DNA from: Rhodoferax potami | GTDB lineage: Bacteria > Pseudomonadota > Gammaproteobacteria > Burkholderiales > Burkholderiaceae_C | DNA: 64,000 nucleotides | Direction: 5' to 3' | Assembly: GCF_032193805.1 (NCBI RefSeq) | Contig: NZ_JAVBIK010000001.1 | Span: 2,191,001 to 2,255,000, forward strand | Shown: positions 25,747 through 34,578 of the stretch, piece by piece | Numbering within the stretch: the first letter of the stretch is position 1 | Layout of the letters: each line of letters begins with the position of its first letter | The notes under the pieces: model-generated | The model's database searches: none | Seen by the model: the letters and a program-made list of their open reading frames with translations, nothing else | Told to the model about the DNA's origin: nothing | Program-made: the position numbers and the translations under genes

Positions 25747-26589
25747 ATGACATTTATTGAACAATTGCGCACTGCCGAGCGCGAAAACGGCTCGTTGTTG
25801 TGCGTGGGGCTGGACCCGGAGCCGGCCAAGTTTCCGACCCATTGGCGCGGAGACGCCAGCAAGATTTACGACTTTTGCGCGGCCATCGTCGACGCCACGG
25901 CGGATCTGGTGAACTCGTTCAAGCCGCAGATTGCTTACTTTGCCGCCCATGGCGCCGAGGTCCAGCTCGAAAAGCTGATGGAGCACATGCGCCGCTCCGC
26001 GCCGGGCGTGCCGGTGATTCTGGATGCCAAGCGTGGCGACATAGGCAGCACCGCAGAACAGTACGCCAAAGAGGCGTTTGAGCGCTACGGCGCCGATGCG
26101 GTCACCCTTTCGCCCTTTATGGGTTTTGACTCGGTTGCTCCGTATTTGACGTACCACGGCAAAGGCGCGTTCCTGTTGTGCCGCACCTCCAACCCCGGGG
26201 GCGACGATTTCCAGCCGCAGCGTTTGCTGGATGTGCCCGGGCAGCCTCGGCTGTATGAACACATCGCAGCCTTGGCACAAGGACCTTGGAACCTCAACGG
26301 CCAGTTAGGGCTGGTGGTTGGCGCGACCTATCCTGCGGAGATCGAGCGGGTGCGGGCATTGGCGCCCACGGTGCCCCTGCTGATTCCCGGGGTCGGCGCC
26401 CAGGGCGGCGATGCGGTCGCCACGGTCAAGGCCGGTTGGAAGTCGGTGAACGGCGAGACGATCGCGCCGATAGCGGTGAACTCTTCCCGCGCGATTTTGT
26501 ATGCGTCTGCGGATATGGACTTTGCGTCTGCCGCCCGGGCAGAAGCGATCCGGACCCGCGCAACCTTGCAGCAGGCGGCGGCTGCGTAA
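25747..26589 (+). CDS. pyrF: Orotidine 5'-phosphate decarboxylase (type 2)
   Basis: Final step of de novo UMP synthesis. A 280-residue protein, the longer type 2 form found in many betaproteobacteria. The signature [21 protein letters not shown] contains the catalytic Lys/Asp set; [13 protein letters not shown] opens the barrel, and [16 protein letters not shown] and [11 protein letters not shown] bind phosphate near the C-terminus. It starts 11 bp after the glycosylase stop. Confidence 0.96.
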   Translation: MTFIEQLRTAERENGSLLCVGLDPEPAKFPTHWRGDASKIYDFCAAIVDATADLVNSFKPQIAYFAAHGAEVQLEKLMEHMRRSAPGVPVILDAKRGDIGSTAEQYAKEAFERYGADAVTLSPFMGFDSVAPYLTYHGKGAFLLCRTSNPGGDDFQPQRLLDVPGQPRLYEHIAALAQGPWNLNGQLGLVVGATYPAEIERVRALAPTVPLLIPGVGAQGGDAVATVKAGWKSVNGETIAPIAVNSSRAILYASADMDFASAARAEAIRTRATLQQAAAA

Positions 26590-26692
26590 TCACCGTTGGT
26601 AAGTGTTTGTAACGCAGATGATGGAATAGGGGTACCACACCGTAATCTTCATTGAAGGGCTTGTTAGCAAGGGTGCGCAAGTCAATCCGCCA

Positions 26693-28516
26693 ATGAAAGA
26701 CGGTATGGAAACAGATACATCTCCTATTACACAGCAGCCGCGCGCCAGTGCAACTCAGCGGAGTGCCGGCATCTCCATGGTGGGGCTCTCAGCAGTTGCG
26801 CTTGCCGCTTGCGGCGGAGGAGAGGGTGGTAGCACTGCCGTCACGACGACGACTTACACACCGGTAGACACAGGCAGGAGCGTGGCCTTGACCAGCTCTG
26901 CCGCGCCTGCCAATGATGCGCAGGCAGCCCGGTTTCTCTTGCAGGCGGGTTTGTCTGCGAGCAGCGCCGAGATTGCCTCGGTGCGCAGCTTGGGCTACGC
27001 AGGTTGGATGAAGGCCGAGATCGCCAAACCGTCAGGCATCAGTGGATGGGACTGGCTCGATTCGCAGGGTTACGGCAATGCCCTGAACCCCGGCAACTTT
27101 TACGACTCCGAGTCTCCTGGGGATCACATGATCTGGAGCCAATTGGCGACCGCTTCAGATCCCATGCGCAAGCGCGCAGCCCTGGCACTCTCAGAGGTAT
27201 TGGTGGTGTCGCTCAGTGGTTTGGAAATTACTTGGCGCAGCCATGCGATCGCACGGTACTGGGACATTCTGGTGCAGCACGCGTTTGGCAACTTCAGGGA
27301 CCTGCTGGAAGCCGTGACCCTGAATGCTGCGATGGGGGTCTACCTCAATACCAAAGGCAACCTGAAGGAAAACGTCAGCACCGGGCGCCTGCCCGATGAA
27401 AACTATGCCCGCGAGGTCATGCAGCTATTCACCATCGGGCTCTACAAGCTGAACCCGGATGGCACTCAGCAGTTGGACGGCAATGGCAAACCGCAAGAAA
27501 CCTACACCCCCAGTGATGTTGCTAATCTGGCCCGCGTATTCACTGGCTATGACTTCGATCGCAGCCAGAACGTGGATACCGTGATCCCCCAAACCGGTGG
27601 CGGCACCCGTACCATTTCGAACACCAGTTATGTCCGCTTGCCGATGAAACTCACGGCGTCCAATCACTCCACATTGGCCGCCACATTTCTCAATGTGACC
27701 ATTCAGGCTAACACACCGGGTACTCAAGCTTTGAAGGTGGCGCTGGACACCTTGTTCAACCACCCGAACACGGCTCCGTTCATTTGCAAGCAGCTGATCC
27801 AGCGCTTGGTGACCAGCAACCCCACTCCCGCCTACGTGGCCCGTGTGGCGGCCGTTTTTGCCAATAACGGGGCGGGTGTACGTGGCGACATGGCCTATGT
27901 GTTTGCCGCCATTTTGAATGACGACGAGGCACGCAACGCCACCGGGCTGACTGCCCCGGAGTTCGGCAAGCTGCGTGAGCCCATGTTGCGCTTGGTGCAG
28001 TGGTTGCGTACCTTCAATGTGACCTCCGCCGCGGGCACTTGGAAGATTTGGAATACGAGCAACGCGGCTGATTCCTTGGGCCAAAGCCCCTTGCGGTCTC
28101 CGTCGGTATTTAACTTTTTCCGCCCTGGCTATGTGCCGCCGTCTACCGTGGCGCCACCTGCTACCGGTTTGAGTGCTGGGAAAGTGGCCCCCGAATTCCA
28201 GATCGTGAATGAGAGCAGCGTCGGAGGCTACCTGAACCTCATGATGAATGTGATCGACACGGGTTTTAACTCCGGCGACATCAAGGCCGCGTACACCACC
28301 GAGCTGACTCTGGTGCTCGACCCGACAGCATTGGTGCAGCGTCTGAACCTGCTGATGGCTGCAGGGCAGTTGTCCGCCAGCACGGTGAGTACCATTGTTA
28401 CCGCCCTGTCTGGTGTGAACGTGACCGCAAGCAGCAGTGCCTCCATCAAGCGCAACCGGGTGTGCGCGGCGGTTCTCATGGTGATGGCGAGTGTGGAATA
28501 TCTGGTTCAAAAATAA
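26693..28516 (+). CDS. Exported DUF1800 family protein, putative lipoprotein
   Basis: A 607-residue protein. Near the N-terminus a hydrophobic stretch GISMVGLSAVALAACGGG ends in a lipobox-like LAAC, so it is probably exported and lipidated; ATG 26693 or 26705 may be the start, and no good Shine-Dalgarno is visible for either. The body fits DUF1800: AARFLLQAGLSASSAEIASV, PDENYAREVMQLFTIGLY and DVANLARVFTGYDF. DUF1800 proteins have no settled function. The following gene encodes a DUF1501 protein after 11 bp, the usual pairing of these two families, so they likely act together in the cell envelope (inference). Confidence 0.85.
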   Translation: MKDGMETDTSPITQQPRASATQRSAGISMVGLSAVALAACGGGEGGSTAVTTTTYTPVDTGRSVALTSSAAPANDAQAARFLLQAGLSASSAEIASVRSLGYAGWMKAEIAKPSGISGWDWLDSQGYGNALNPGNFYDSESPGDHMIWSQLATASDPMRKRAALALSEVLVVSLSGLEITWRSHAIARYWDILVQHAFGNFRDLLEAVTLNAAMGVYLNTKGNLKENVSTGRLPDENYAREVMQLFTIGLYKLNPDGTQQLDGNGKPQETYTPSDVANLARVFTGYDFDRSQNVDTVIPQTGGGTRTISNTSYVRLPMKLTASNHSTLAATFLNVTIQANTPGTQALKVALDTLFNHPNTAPFICKQLIQRLVTSNPTPAYVARVAAVFANNGAGVRGDMAYVFAAILNDDEARNATGLTAPEFGKLREPMLRLVQWLRTFNVTSAAGTWKIWNTSNAADSLGQSPLRSPSVFNFFRPGYVPPSTVAPPATGLSAGKVAPEFQIVNESSVGGYLNLMMNVIDTGFNSGDIKAAYTTELTLVLDPTALVQRLNLLMAAGQLSASTVSTIVTALSGVNVTASSSASIKRNRVCAAVLMVMASVEYLVQK

Positions 28517-28527
28517 GGCGCAAACCG

Positions 28528-30030
28528 ATGACAAGCTCAACCCCTCCTGATCTGCAGCGCCGTGCGTTTTTGCGCCGCTCCGGCCAACTCGCCCTGACCG
28601 GTACTGCTCTGCCCTTTGCGATGAACCTAGCCGCCTTGGGTGAGGCAGCAGCATTCAATGCCCCCTCAGGGGACTACAAGGCGCTGGTGTGCGTGTTTTT
28701 GTATGGTGGCAATGACTACGCCAACACCTTGATCCCTTACGACGACACCCACTACAACCTCTACAGCGCGATTCGTGGTGGCGGCAGTGGCCAGACGGCC
28801 GGTGGTATCGCACTCGCCAAGTCGGCCTTGACGTCAACACTGTTGAACCCAATTGCTGCCCCGGTCGATAGCCAAGGCCAAACCGGGCGGCAGTTTGCCC
28901 TGAACCCCACCATGACCGGACTTGCCGGTCTGTTCAATACCGGCAAGATGGCGGTGCAGCTCAATGTTGGGCCGCTGGTGAAGCCGCTGACGCGCGCTCA
29001 GTACAACAGCAATGACAAGGTCAGCTTTCCGCGGCCCCCGCAGTTGTTTTCGCATAACGACCAGCAAAGCATCTGGCAATCGTCCTCGCCCGAGGGGTCG
29101 ACGGTGGGCTGGGGCGGCAACCTAGGCGATCTGACGTTGGAGAACAGCTTGAACAGCAAATTAGTGTTCACCGGGATTTCGGTCTCAGGGAACGCGGTGT
29201 TTTTGTCCGGCGATACAGCGCTCCAGTACCAAGTCAGCACGAGTGGAGCGATCAAGATCAGGCCAGCGACAAATACCTGGGTTTATGGAAACCCGTCCGT
29301 CGCAGCAGCGATCACCAGTCTGATGCGGGAAAACCGGGTCCACAAACTGGAGAACGAATACAACGCCGTCACCAAGCGCGCTTTGGATGCCGAGTCTGCA
29401 GTCACCACCGCCTTGTCAGAGACCGTGCCCTCCACCGTGTTCCCTACGGATTCGCTGGGCAACCAGCTCAAGATGGTGGCGCGCTTGATCAAAGGGCGGG
29501 TCGCCTTGGGCGTGCGTCGGCAGGTGTTTTTTGTGTCGATCGGCGGATTTGATTTGCACGACAACCTGATCCGTGACCATGGCACTTTGTTGGGCCGGGT
29601 CAGTGCCGCCATGACCGCGTTTTACAACGCGACCGTGGAAATGGGCGTGGAGAACCAAGTCACCTCGTTCACCGCCTCTGACTTTGGCCGCACTTTGTCG
29701 TCTAACGGTGATGGCTCTGACCACGGGTGGGGTAGCCACCACTTTGTCGTGGGCGGTGCCGTGGATGGCCAGCGCTATTTTGGTGAAGCCCCGCCTATCA
29801 ATGTGACCGATGGCACCGGCTGGCCCCGGGTATACACCGCGGCGGAGCAATGGCATGTCGGGCAAGGCCGCTTGTTACCCCGCACCTCGGTCGATCAGTA
29901 CGCTGCCACGCTGGCCAAATGGTTCGGTGTGACCGACACCGAAATGCCCCAAGTGCTGGGCAATATCAACAACTTCGGGACGCCCGCCGGCCGGGCAGAC
30001 TACCCGTGGGATCTGGGTTTTATGACGTGA
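28528..30030 (+). CDS. DUF1501 family protein with Tat signal
   Basis: A 500-residue protein from ATG 28528 (MTSSTPPDLQRRAFLRRSGQ); the open frame runs back into the DUF1800 gene but the Tat signal RRAFLRRSGQLALTGTALPF fixes the start. DUF1501 proteins resemble the sulfatase/alkaline phosphatase fold: here ALVCVFLYGGNDYANTLIPY near the start, FVSIGGFDLHDN, TSFTASDFGRTLSSNG and GSDHGWGSHHFVVGG are the conserved pieces. Tat export suggests folding or cofactor loading in the cytoplasm. Substrate unknown. The gene ends in a repeat element that could serve as terminator. Confidence 0.87.
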   Translation: MTSSTPPDLQRRAFLRRSGQLALTGTALPFAMNLAALGEAAAFNAPSGDYKALVCVFLYGGNDYANTLIPYDDTHYNLYSAIRGGGSGQTAGGIALAKSALTSTLLNPIAAPVDSQGQTGRQFALNPTMTGLAGLFNTGKMAVQLNVGPLVKPLTRAQYNSNDKVSFPRPPQLFSHNDQQSIWQSSSPEGSTVGWGGNLGDLTLENSLNSKLVFTGISVSGNAVFLSGDTALQYQVSTSGAIKIRPATNTWVYGNPSVAAAITSLMRENRVHKLENEYNAVTKRALDAESAVTTALSETVPSTVFPTDSLGNQLKMVARLIKGRVALGVRRQVFFVSIGGFDLHDNLIRDHGTLLGRVSAAMTAFYNATVEMGVENQVTSFTASDFGRTLSSNGDGSDHGWGSHHFVVGGAVDGQRYFGEAPPINVTDGTGWPRVYTAAEQWHVGQGRLLPRTSVDQYAATLAKWFGVTDTEMPQVLGNINNFGTPAGRADYPWDLGFMT

Positions 30031-30031
30031 T

Positions 30032-30088
30032 GCTATGAAATCAGGAGCTGTTGGCGCATGTTTTACGTGCGCTGCAGCCTGATTTCAT
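30032..30088 (+). repeat. Dispersed intergenic repeat, copy R1, with hairpin
   Basis: Begins GCTATGAAATCAGGAGC, continues GCGCATGTTTTA and ends near GCAGCCTGATTTCAT. An 11-bp perfect stem pairs ATGAAATCAGG (30035-30045) with CCTGATTTCAT (30078-30088). It shares landmarks with 34482-34529 and with the opposite strand of 59003-59051. It sits between the convergent DUF1501 and DUF779 genes and may terminate both. Confidence 0.7.
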
Positions 30089-30094
30089 GTATTT

Positions 30095-30469
30095 TTAGTG
30101 CTGAGGTTTTTCAATGCCCAGCTCGGCGAGTTCTGCATCCGTGAACACCCGGGAGCGGGTGTGAAACGCTTTGCCCTCCGGCCCTTCGAGTGAGAAGGTG
30201 CCGCCGTGGCCTTCGATCACGTCGATGATGAGCTGGGTGTGTTTCCAGTACTCGTATTGCCCGATGCCGATGTAGAAGGGGCTGCCGCCAATGTCGCCCA
30301 AATACACATCGCCTGCACCCATGGTGATTTCGCCGGGCAGGTAGCAGTTGGCTGCGCTGTTGTCGCAGCAACCGCCACTTTGGTGGAACATCAAATCGGG
30401 GCCATGCTTGGTTTTGAGGAAGGCCACCAGCTCCAGGGCAGCGGGGGTGGCTACTACTTTGTCGACCAT
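30095..30469 (-). CDS. DUF779 protein, aldehyde-dehydrogenase partner
   Basis: A 124-residue protein starting at ATG 30469 (MVDKVVATPAALELV). The Cys-rich signature SGGCCDNSAANCYLPGE and the segment DVYLGDIGGSPFYIGIGQYEYW define DUF779. The family is regularly found beside acetaldehyde/acetoin-type aldehyde dehydrogenases and its role is unknown; metal binding by the cysteines is a guess. It follows the aldehyde dehydrogenase gene on the same strand after about 180 bp that contain a 22-bp inverted repeat. Confidence 0.9.
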   Translation of the reverse strand: MVDKVVATPAALELVAFLKTKHGPDLMFHQSGGCCDNSAANCYLPGEITMGAGDVYLGDIGGSPFYIGIGQYEYWKHTQLIIDVIEGHGGTFSLEGPEGKAFHTRSRVFTDAELAELGIEKPQH

Positions 30470-30547
30470 GGTTTTGTCTCCTGTTCGCAATATCACTTGA
30501 ATCTACGTTCTAGATGCTCGCAGCCAAACGGCTTTTGTTGGTTCTCG

Positions 30548-30627
30548 CAACGCAATAACCCAACGGGGCGTCCACCTCATGCTGGAGTACCAGAAATCGG
30601 TGGCAGCCCCGTCGGGTTACCGCGTTG
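30548..30627. repeat. 22-bp inverted repeat between aldehyde dehydrogenase and DUF779 genes
   Basis: Arms 30548-30569 (CAACGCAATAACCCAACGGG...) and 30606-30627 pair with 3 mismatches around a 36-nt loop. It could be a transcription attenuator that lowers DUF779 expression, an RNA stabiliser, or a small mobile repeat. No T run follows on the minus strand. Confidence 0.6.
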
Positions 30628-30650
30628 GGTGTCAGTTGACGTGATTCGCT

Positions 30651-32174
<1,524 letters not shown>

Positions 32175-32239
32175 GGTTGTCGTCCTCTTGTGCTTGGTTT
32201 GATTTCCTGCGGAGTGGCTTCCGGCAGGTGCTCTTCTGA

Positions 32240-32255
32240 CTCAAGAGGCGTGCCA
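32240..32255 (-). promoter_or_regulatory. Sigma-54 promoter of the aldehyde dehydrogenase gene
   Basis: On the minus strand the sequence is TGGCAC-GCCTC-TTGAG, close to the consensus TGGCAC-N5-TTGCW with correct spacing. It lies about 65 bp before the ATG at 32174 and the adjacent gene encodes a sigma-54 activator. Confidence 0.75.
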
Positions 32256-32338
32256 CCTGCAGGTGCGCATGACCAGCGTTGATTTCATTGGGTTTTTTCT
32301 GTCTGCAGGTTCGTCCGCCAGTGTCCGCTAACCTGTGC

Positions 32339-32369
32339 TGTCACGCTTTGCCACAGTGACAGGTGTCAC
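32339..32369. promoter_or_regulatory. Candidate activator-binding sites (TGTCAC/GTGACA)
   Basis: TGTCAC (32339-32344) and GTGACA (32356-32361) form an inverted repeat with 11 nt between, and another TGTCAC follows at 32364-32369. The cluster lies about 85-130 bp upstream of the sigma-54 promoter, the normal place for enhancer sites of an AcoR-type regulator. The remainder of the 304-bp gap 32175-32478 shows nothing else that I recognise. Confidence 0.5.
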
Positions 32370-32478
32370 AAAATGGAACAGTCGGACAGTTTTGAGGGTC
32401 TGTGCCATTGCTCCCTGCGCACACAACCCCCATACTGAAACGCAGAGCGGGGCGACATGACTCCGCGCAGGAGACAAC

Positions 32479-34464
32479 GTGCGATCACCTTCCCCTTTGC
32501 TGGCCTTACGTCAGGCCCGACAGCAGCTTTTGGAAACCGGGCAGTGCCCGGCCGGTATCGTGGATGAGCGGCTGGCGCGCTCGTGGCACCGCAGCATGGC
32601 GGCCGGTTTGGCGCCCACTGCCCGGGTCTCGCCCGAACATGCCAGCACCCACCATTTGCGCCATGTGCTGGCGAGTAACCATGCGCTGTTGGCCCACTCG
32701 CGCCCGGTCATGGAATATGTTTTTGACCAGGTGCGCCAAAGCCAGAGCGTGGTGGTGCTGGCCGATTCCGCCGGCATGTTGATGCACACCCTGGGCGACC
32801 CGCATTTTGTAGACAAGGCCGAACGGGTGGCACTGACCAGCGGTGCATCTTGGAACGAAAGCCACCGGGGTACCAACGCCATCGGTACCGCGCTGGCGGA
32901 GCGCGGTGCGGTAGAGATCCATGGCTCGGAGCATTTCCTGGAGCGCAATGGTTTCTTGACTTGCGCGGCCTCGCCGATTTTGTCGGCGACTGGCGAGTTG
33001 AGCGGCATTCTGGATATCTCCGGCGACCACCGCAATGGCCACGCCCACACCTTGGGGTTGGTCAGCACCGCCGCCCGCATGATTGAAAACCGCCTCATGG
33101 TGGCCACCTGTAAGCGCAATATCCGGCTGCATTTGCACGCGCACCCGGAGGGCATCGGCAGTGTGGCCGAAGGCATCATCGCTCTCTCCGACGACGGCTG
33201 GATTGTGGGCGCCAACCGCGTGGGCCTGGCGCTGCTGCGGCTCAACACCGGCGACATCGGTGCCACCTTGCTGGAGCGTGTGCTGGATGTGCGGCTGGAC
33301 GACCTGCTCTCCCGCCACAAGCGCCGGCCTCTGCAAGCCCAGCAACTGCGACTGCACAACGGCGCCATCGTGTTCGCGCAGATTCAGGTCGATCCTGCGG
33401 TGCTACCCGCTATCAGCCACGCCGCACCAGCGGCTGCCGCCACGCCTGCATCCAAGCCTGGCGTCGACGCTCTGAGCGCACTGGACACGGGCGATGCCCG
33501 CTGGCGCAGCGCCGCCGACAAGGCGCGCCGCATCGTGGCCAAGCCGATCCCGTTGCTGGTGCAGGGCGAGTCCGGCGTGGGCAAAGAGATGTTTGCCCGC
33601 GCCCTGCACGCCAGTGGCCCGCGCCGTGACGGTCCCTTTGTGGCCATTAACTGCGGCGCCATCCCTGAGAGCTTGATCGAGTCCGAGCTGTTTGGTTATG
33701 TGGCGGGCGCGTTCACCGGTGCGCGCAAAGAGGGCAGCCCCGGCCGCTTGCGCGAGGCCCACGGCGGCACCTTGTTTCTGGACGAAATCGGCGATATGCC
33801 ACTGACCATGCAAACCCGTTTGCTGCGCGTGCTGCAAGAGCGCACCGTGACCCCGGTGGGCGCAGGCAAAGCCGTGGCGGTGGACTTTGCGCTGGTGTGC
33901 GCCACCCATTGCAAGCTGGCTGAAGCGGCGGCCAATGGCAAGTTCCGCCACGACCTGTACTACCGCATCAACGGCCTGACGGTTACCTTGCCTGCCCTGC
34001 GCGATCGCAGTGACTTCGCAGCCCTCACCGAGCGGCTGTTGAGTGACCTGAGCCCCGCTCTGGGAGTGCAGGTCGCCCCGGAGCTACTCAGCCGTCTGGC
34101 GGCCTATCCGTGGCCGGGCAACCTGCGGCAATACGCCAGCGTGCTGCGCACTGCCTGCGCGATGTTGCAAGACAGCGAAGACACCCTGGACTGGGCGCAC
34201 ATGCCCGACGACCTGCTGGAGGCGCTACAAGCCGTAGCGCCGGTGGCGGCGGCGAGCTCCCCGGGCCCGGCAGTGGTTGCAGGGGCTGCACCACTCGGGC
34301 TTCAGCCCGCGGCAGTACAGGTGCCCCAGAGCTTGCAAGCACTCTCGCAAGTGGCCATCCAGCAGACCTTGGAGGCCACGCGCGGCAATGTGTCGCTGGC
34401 CGCCCGCCAGCTGGGCATCAGCCGGCAGACGCTGTATCGCAAGCTGGCTGCTGCCAGCGTTTGA
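32479..34464 (+). CDS. acoR: AcoR-type sigma-54-dependent transcriptional activator
   Basis: A 661-residue enhancer-binding protein. The N-terminal half has a GAF-like sensory region (SGASWNESHRGTNAIGTALAE, a segment typical of AcoR) and a PAS-like part. The AAA+ domain carries Walker A GESGVGKEMFARALH, the sigma-54 contact loop GAFTGARKEG and Walker B GTLFLDEIGD. A Fis-type helix-turn-helix closes the protein (GNVSLAARQLGISRQTLYRK). It is divergent from the aldehyde dehydrogenase gene, whose sigma-54 promoter it presumably activates in response to a small aldehyde, alcohol or acetoin (inference). The open frame starts at GTG 32479 (MRSPSPLLALRQARQQ) after GGAGACAAC. Confidence 0.93.
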   Translation: MRSPSPLLALRQARQQLLETGQCPAGIVDERLARSWHRSMAAGLAPTARVSPEHASTHHLRHVLASNHALLAHSRPVMEYVFDQVRQSQSVVVLADSAGMLMHTLGDPHFVDKAERVALTSGASWNESHRGTNAIGTALAERGAVEIHGSEHFLERNGFLTCAASPILSATGELSGILDISGDHRNGHAHTLGLVSTAARMIENRLMVATCKRNIRLHLHAHPEGIGSVAEGIIALSDDGWIVGANRVGLALLRLNTGDIGATLLERVLDVRLDDLLSRHKRRPLQAQQLRLHNGAIVFAQIQVDPAVLPAISHAAPAAAATPASKPGVDALSALDTGDARWRSAADKARRIVAKPIPLLVQGESGVGKEMFARALHASGPRRDGPFVAINCGAIPESLIESELFGYVAGAFTGARKEGSPGRLREAHGGTLFLDEIGDMPLTMQTRLLRVLQERTVTPVGAGKAVAVDFALVCATHCKLAEAAANGKFRHDLYYRINGLTVTLPALRDRSDFAALTERLLSDLSPALGVQVAPELLSRLAAYPWPGNLRQYASVLRTACAMLQDSEDTLDWAHMPDDLLEALQAVAPVAAASSPGPAVVAGAAPLGLQPAAVQVPQSLQALSQVAIQQTLEATRGNVSLAARQLGISRQTLYRKLAAASV

Positions 34465-34481
34465 TTTTTCACCCAATACTT

Positions 34482-34529
34482 GCTACTGAATTTGTAGCTA
34501 CTTGCGCATGTTTTATAAGGGCTAGAGCC
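34482..34529 (+). repeat. Dispersed intergenic repeat, copy R2
   Basis: GCTACTGAATTTGTAGC opens the element, then TTGCGCATGTTTTA and GGGCTAGAGCC followed by T5. The landmark GCGCATGTTTTA is shared exactly with copy R1 at 30 kb. The final GGCT-AG-AGCC-TTTTT can act as a small terminator for acoR. Confidence 0.7.
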
Positions 34530-34540
34530 TTTTTCTGTTA

Positions 34541-34578
34541 AAAAAGGCGCCTGCATTCTCTTTCAGAGCAGCGCCTTC
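34541..34578 (-). terminator. Intrinsic terminator overlapping the uvrA stop
   Basis: On the minus strand AAGGCGC, which lies in the last codons of uvrA, pairs with GCGCCTT and is followed by a T run. Confidence 0.6.
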
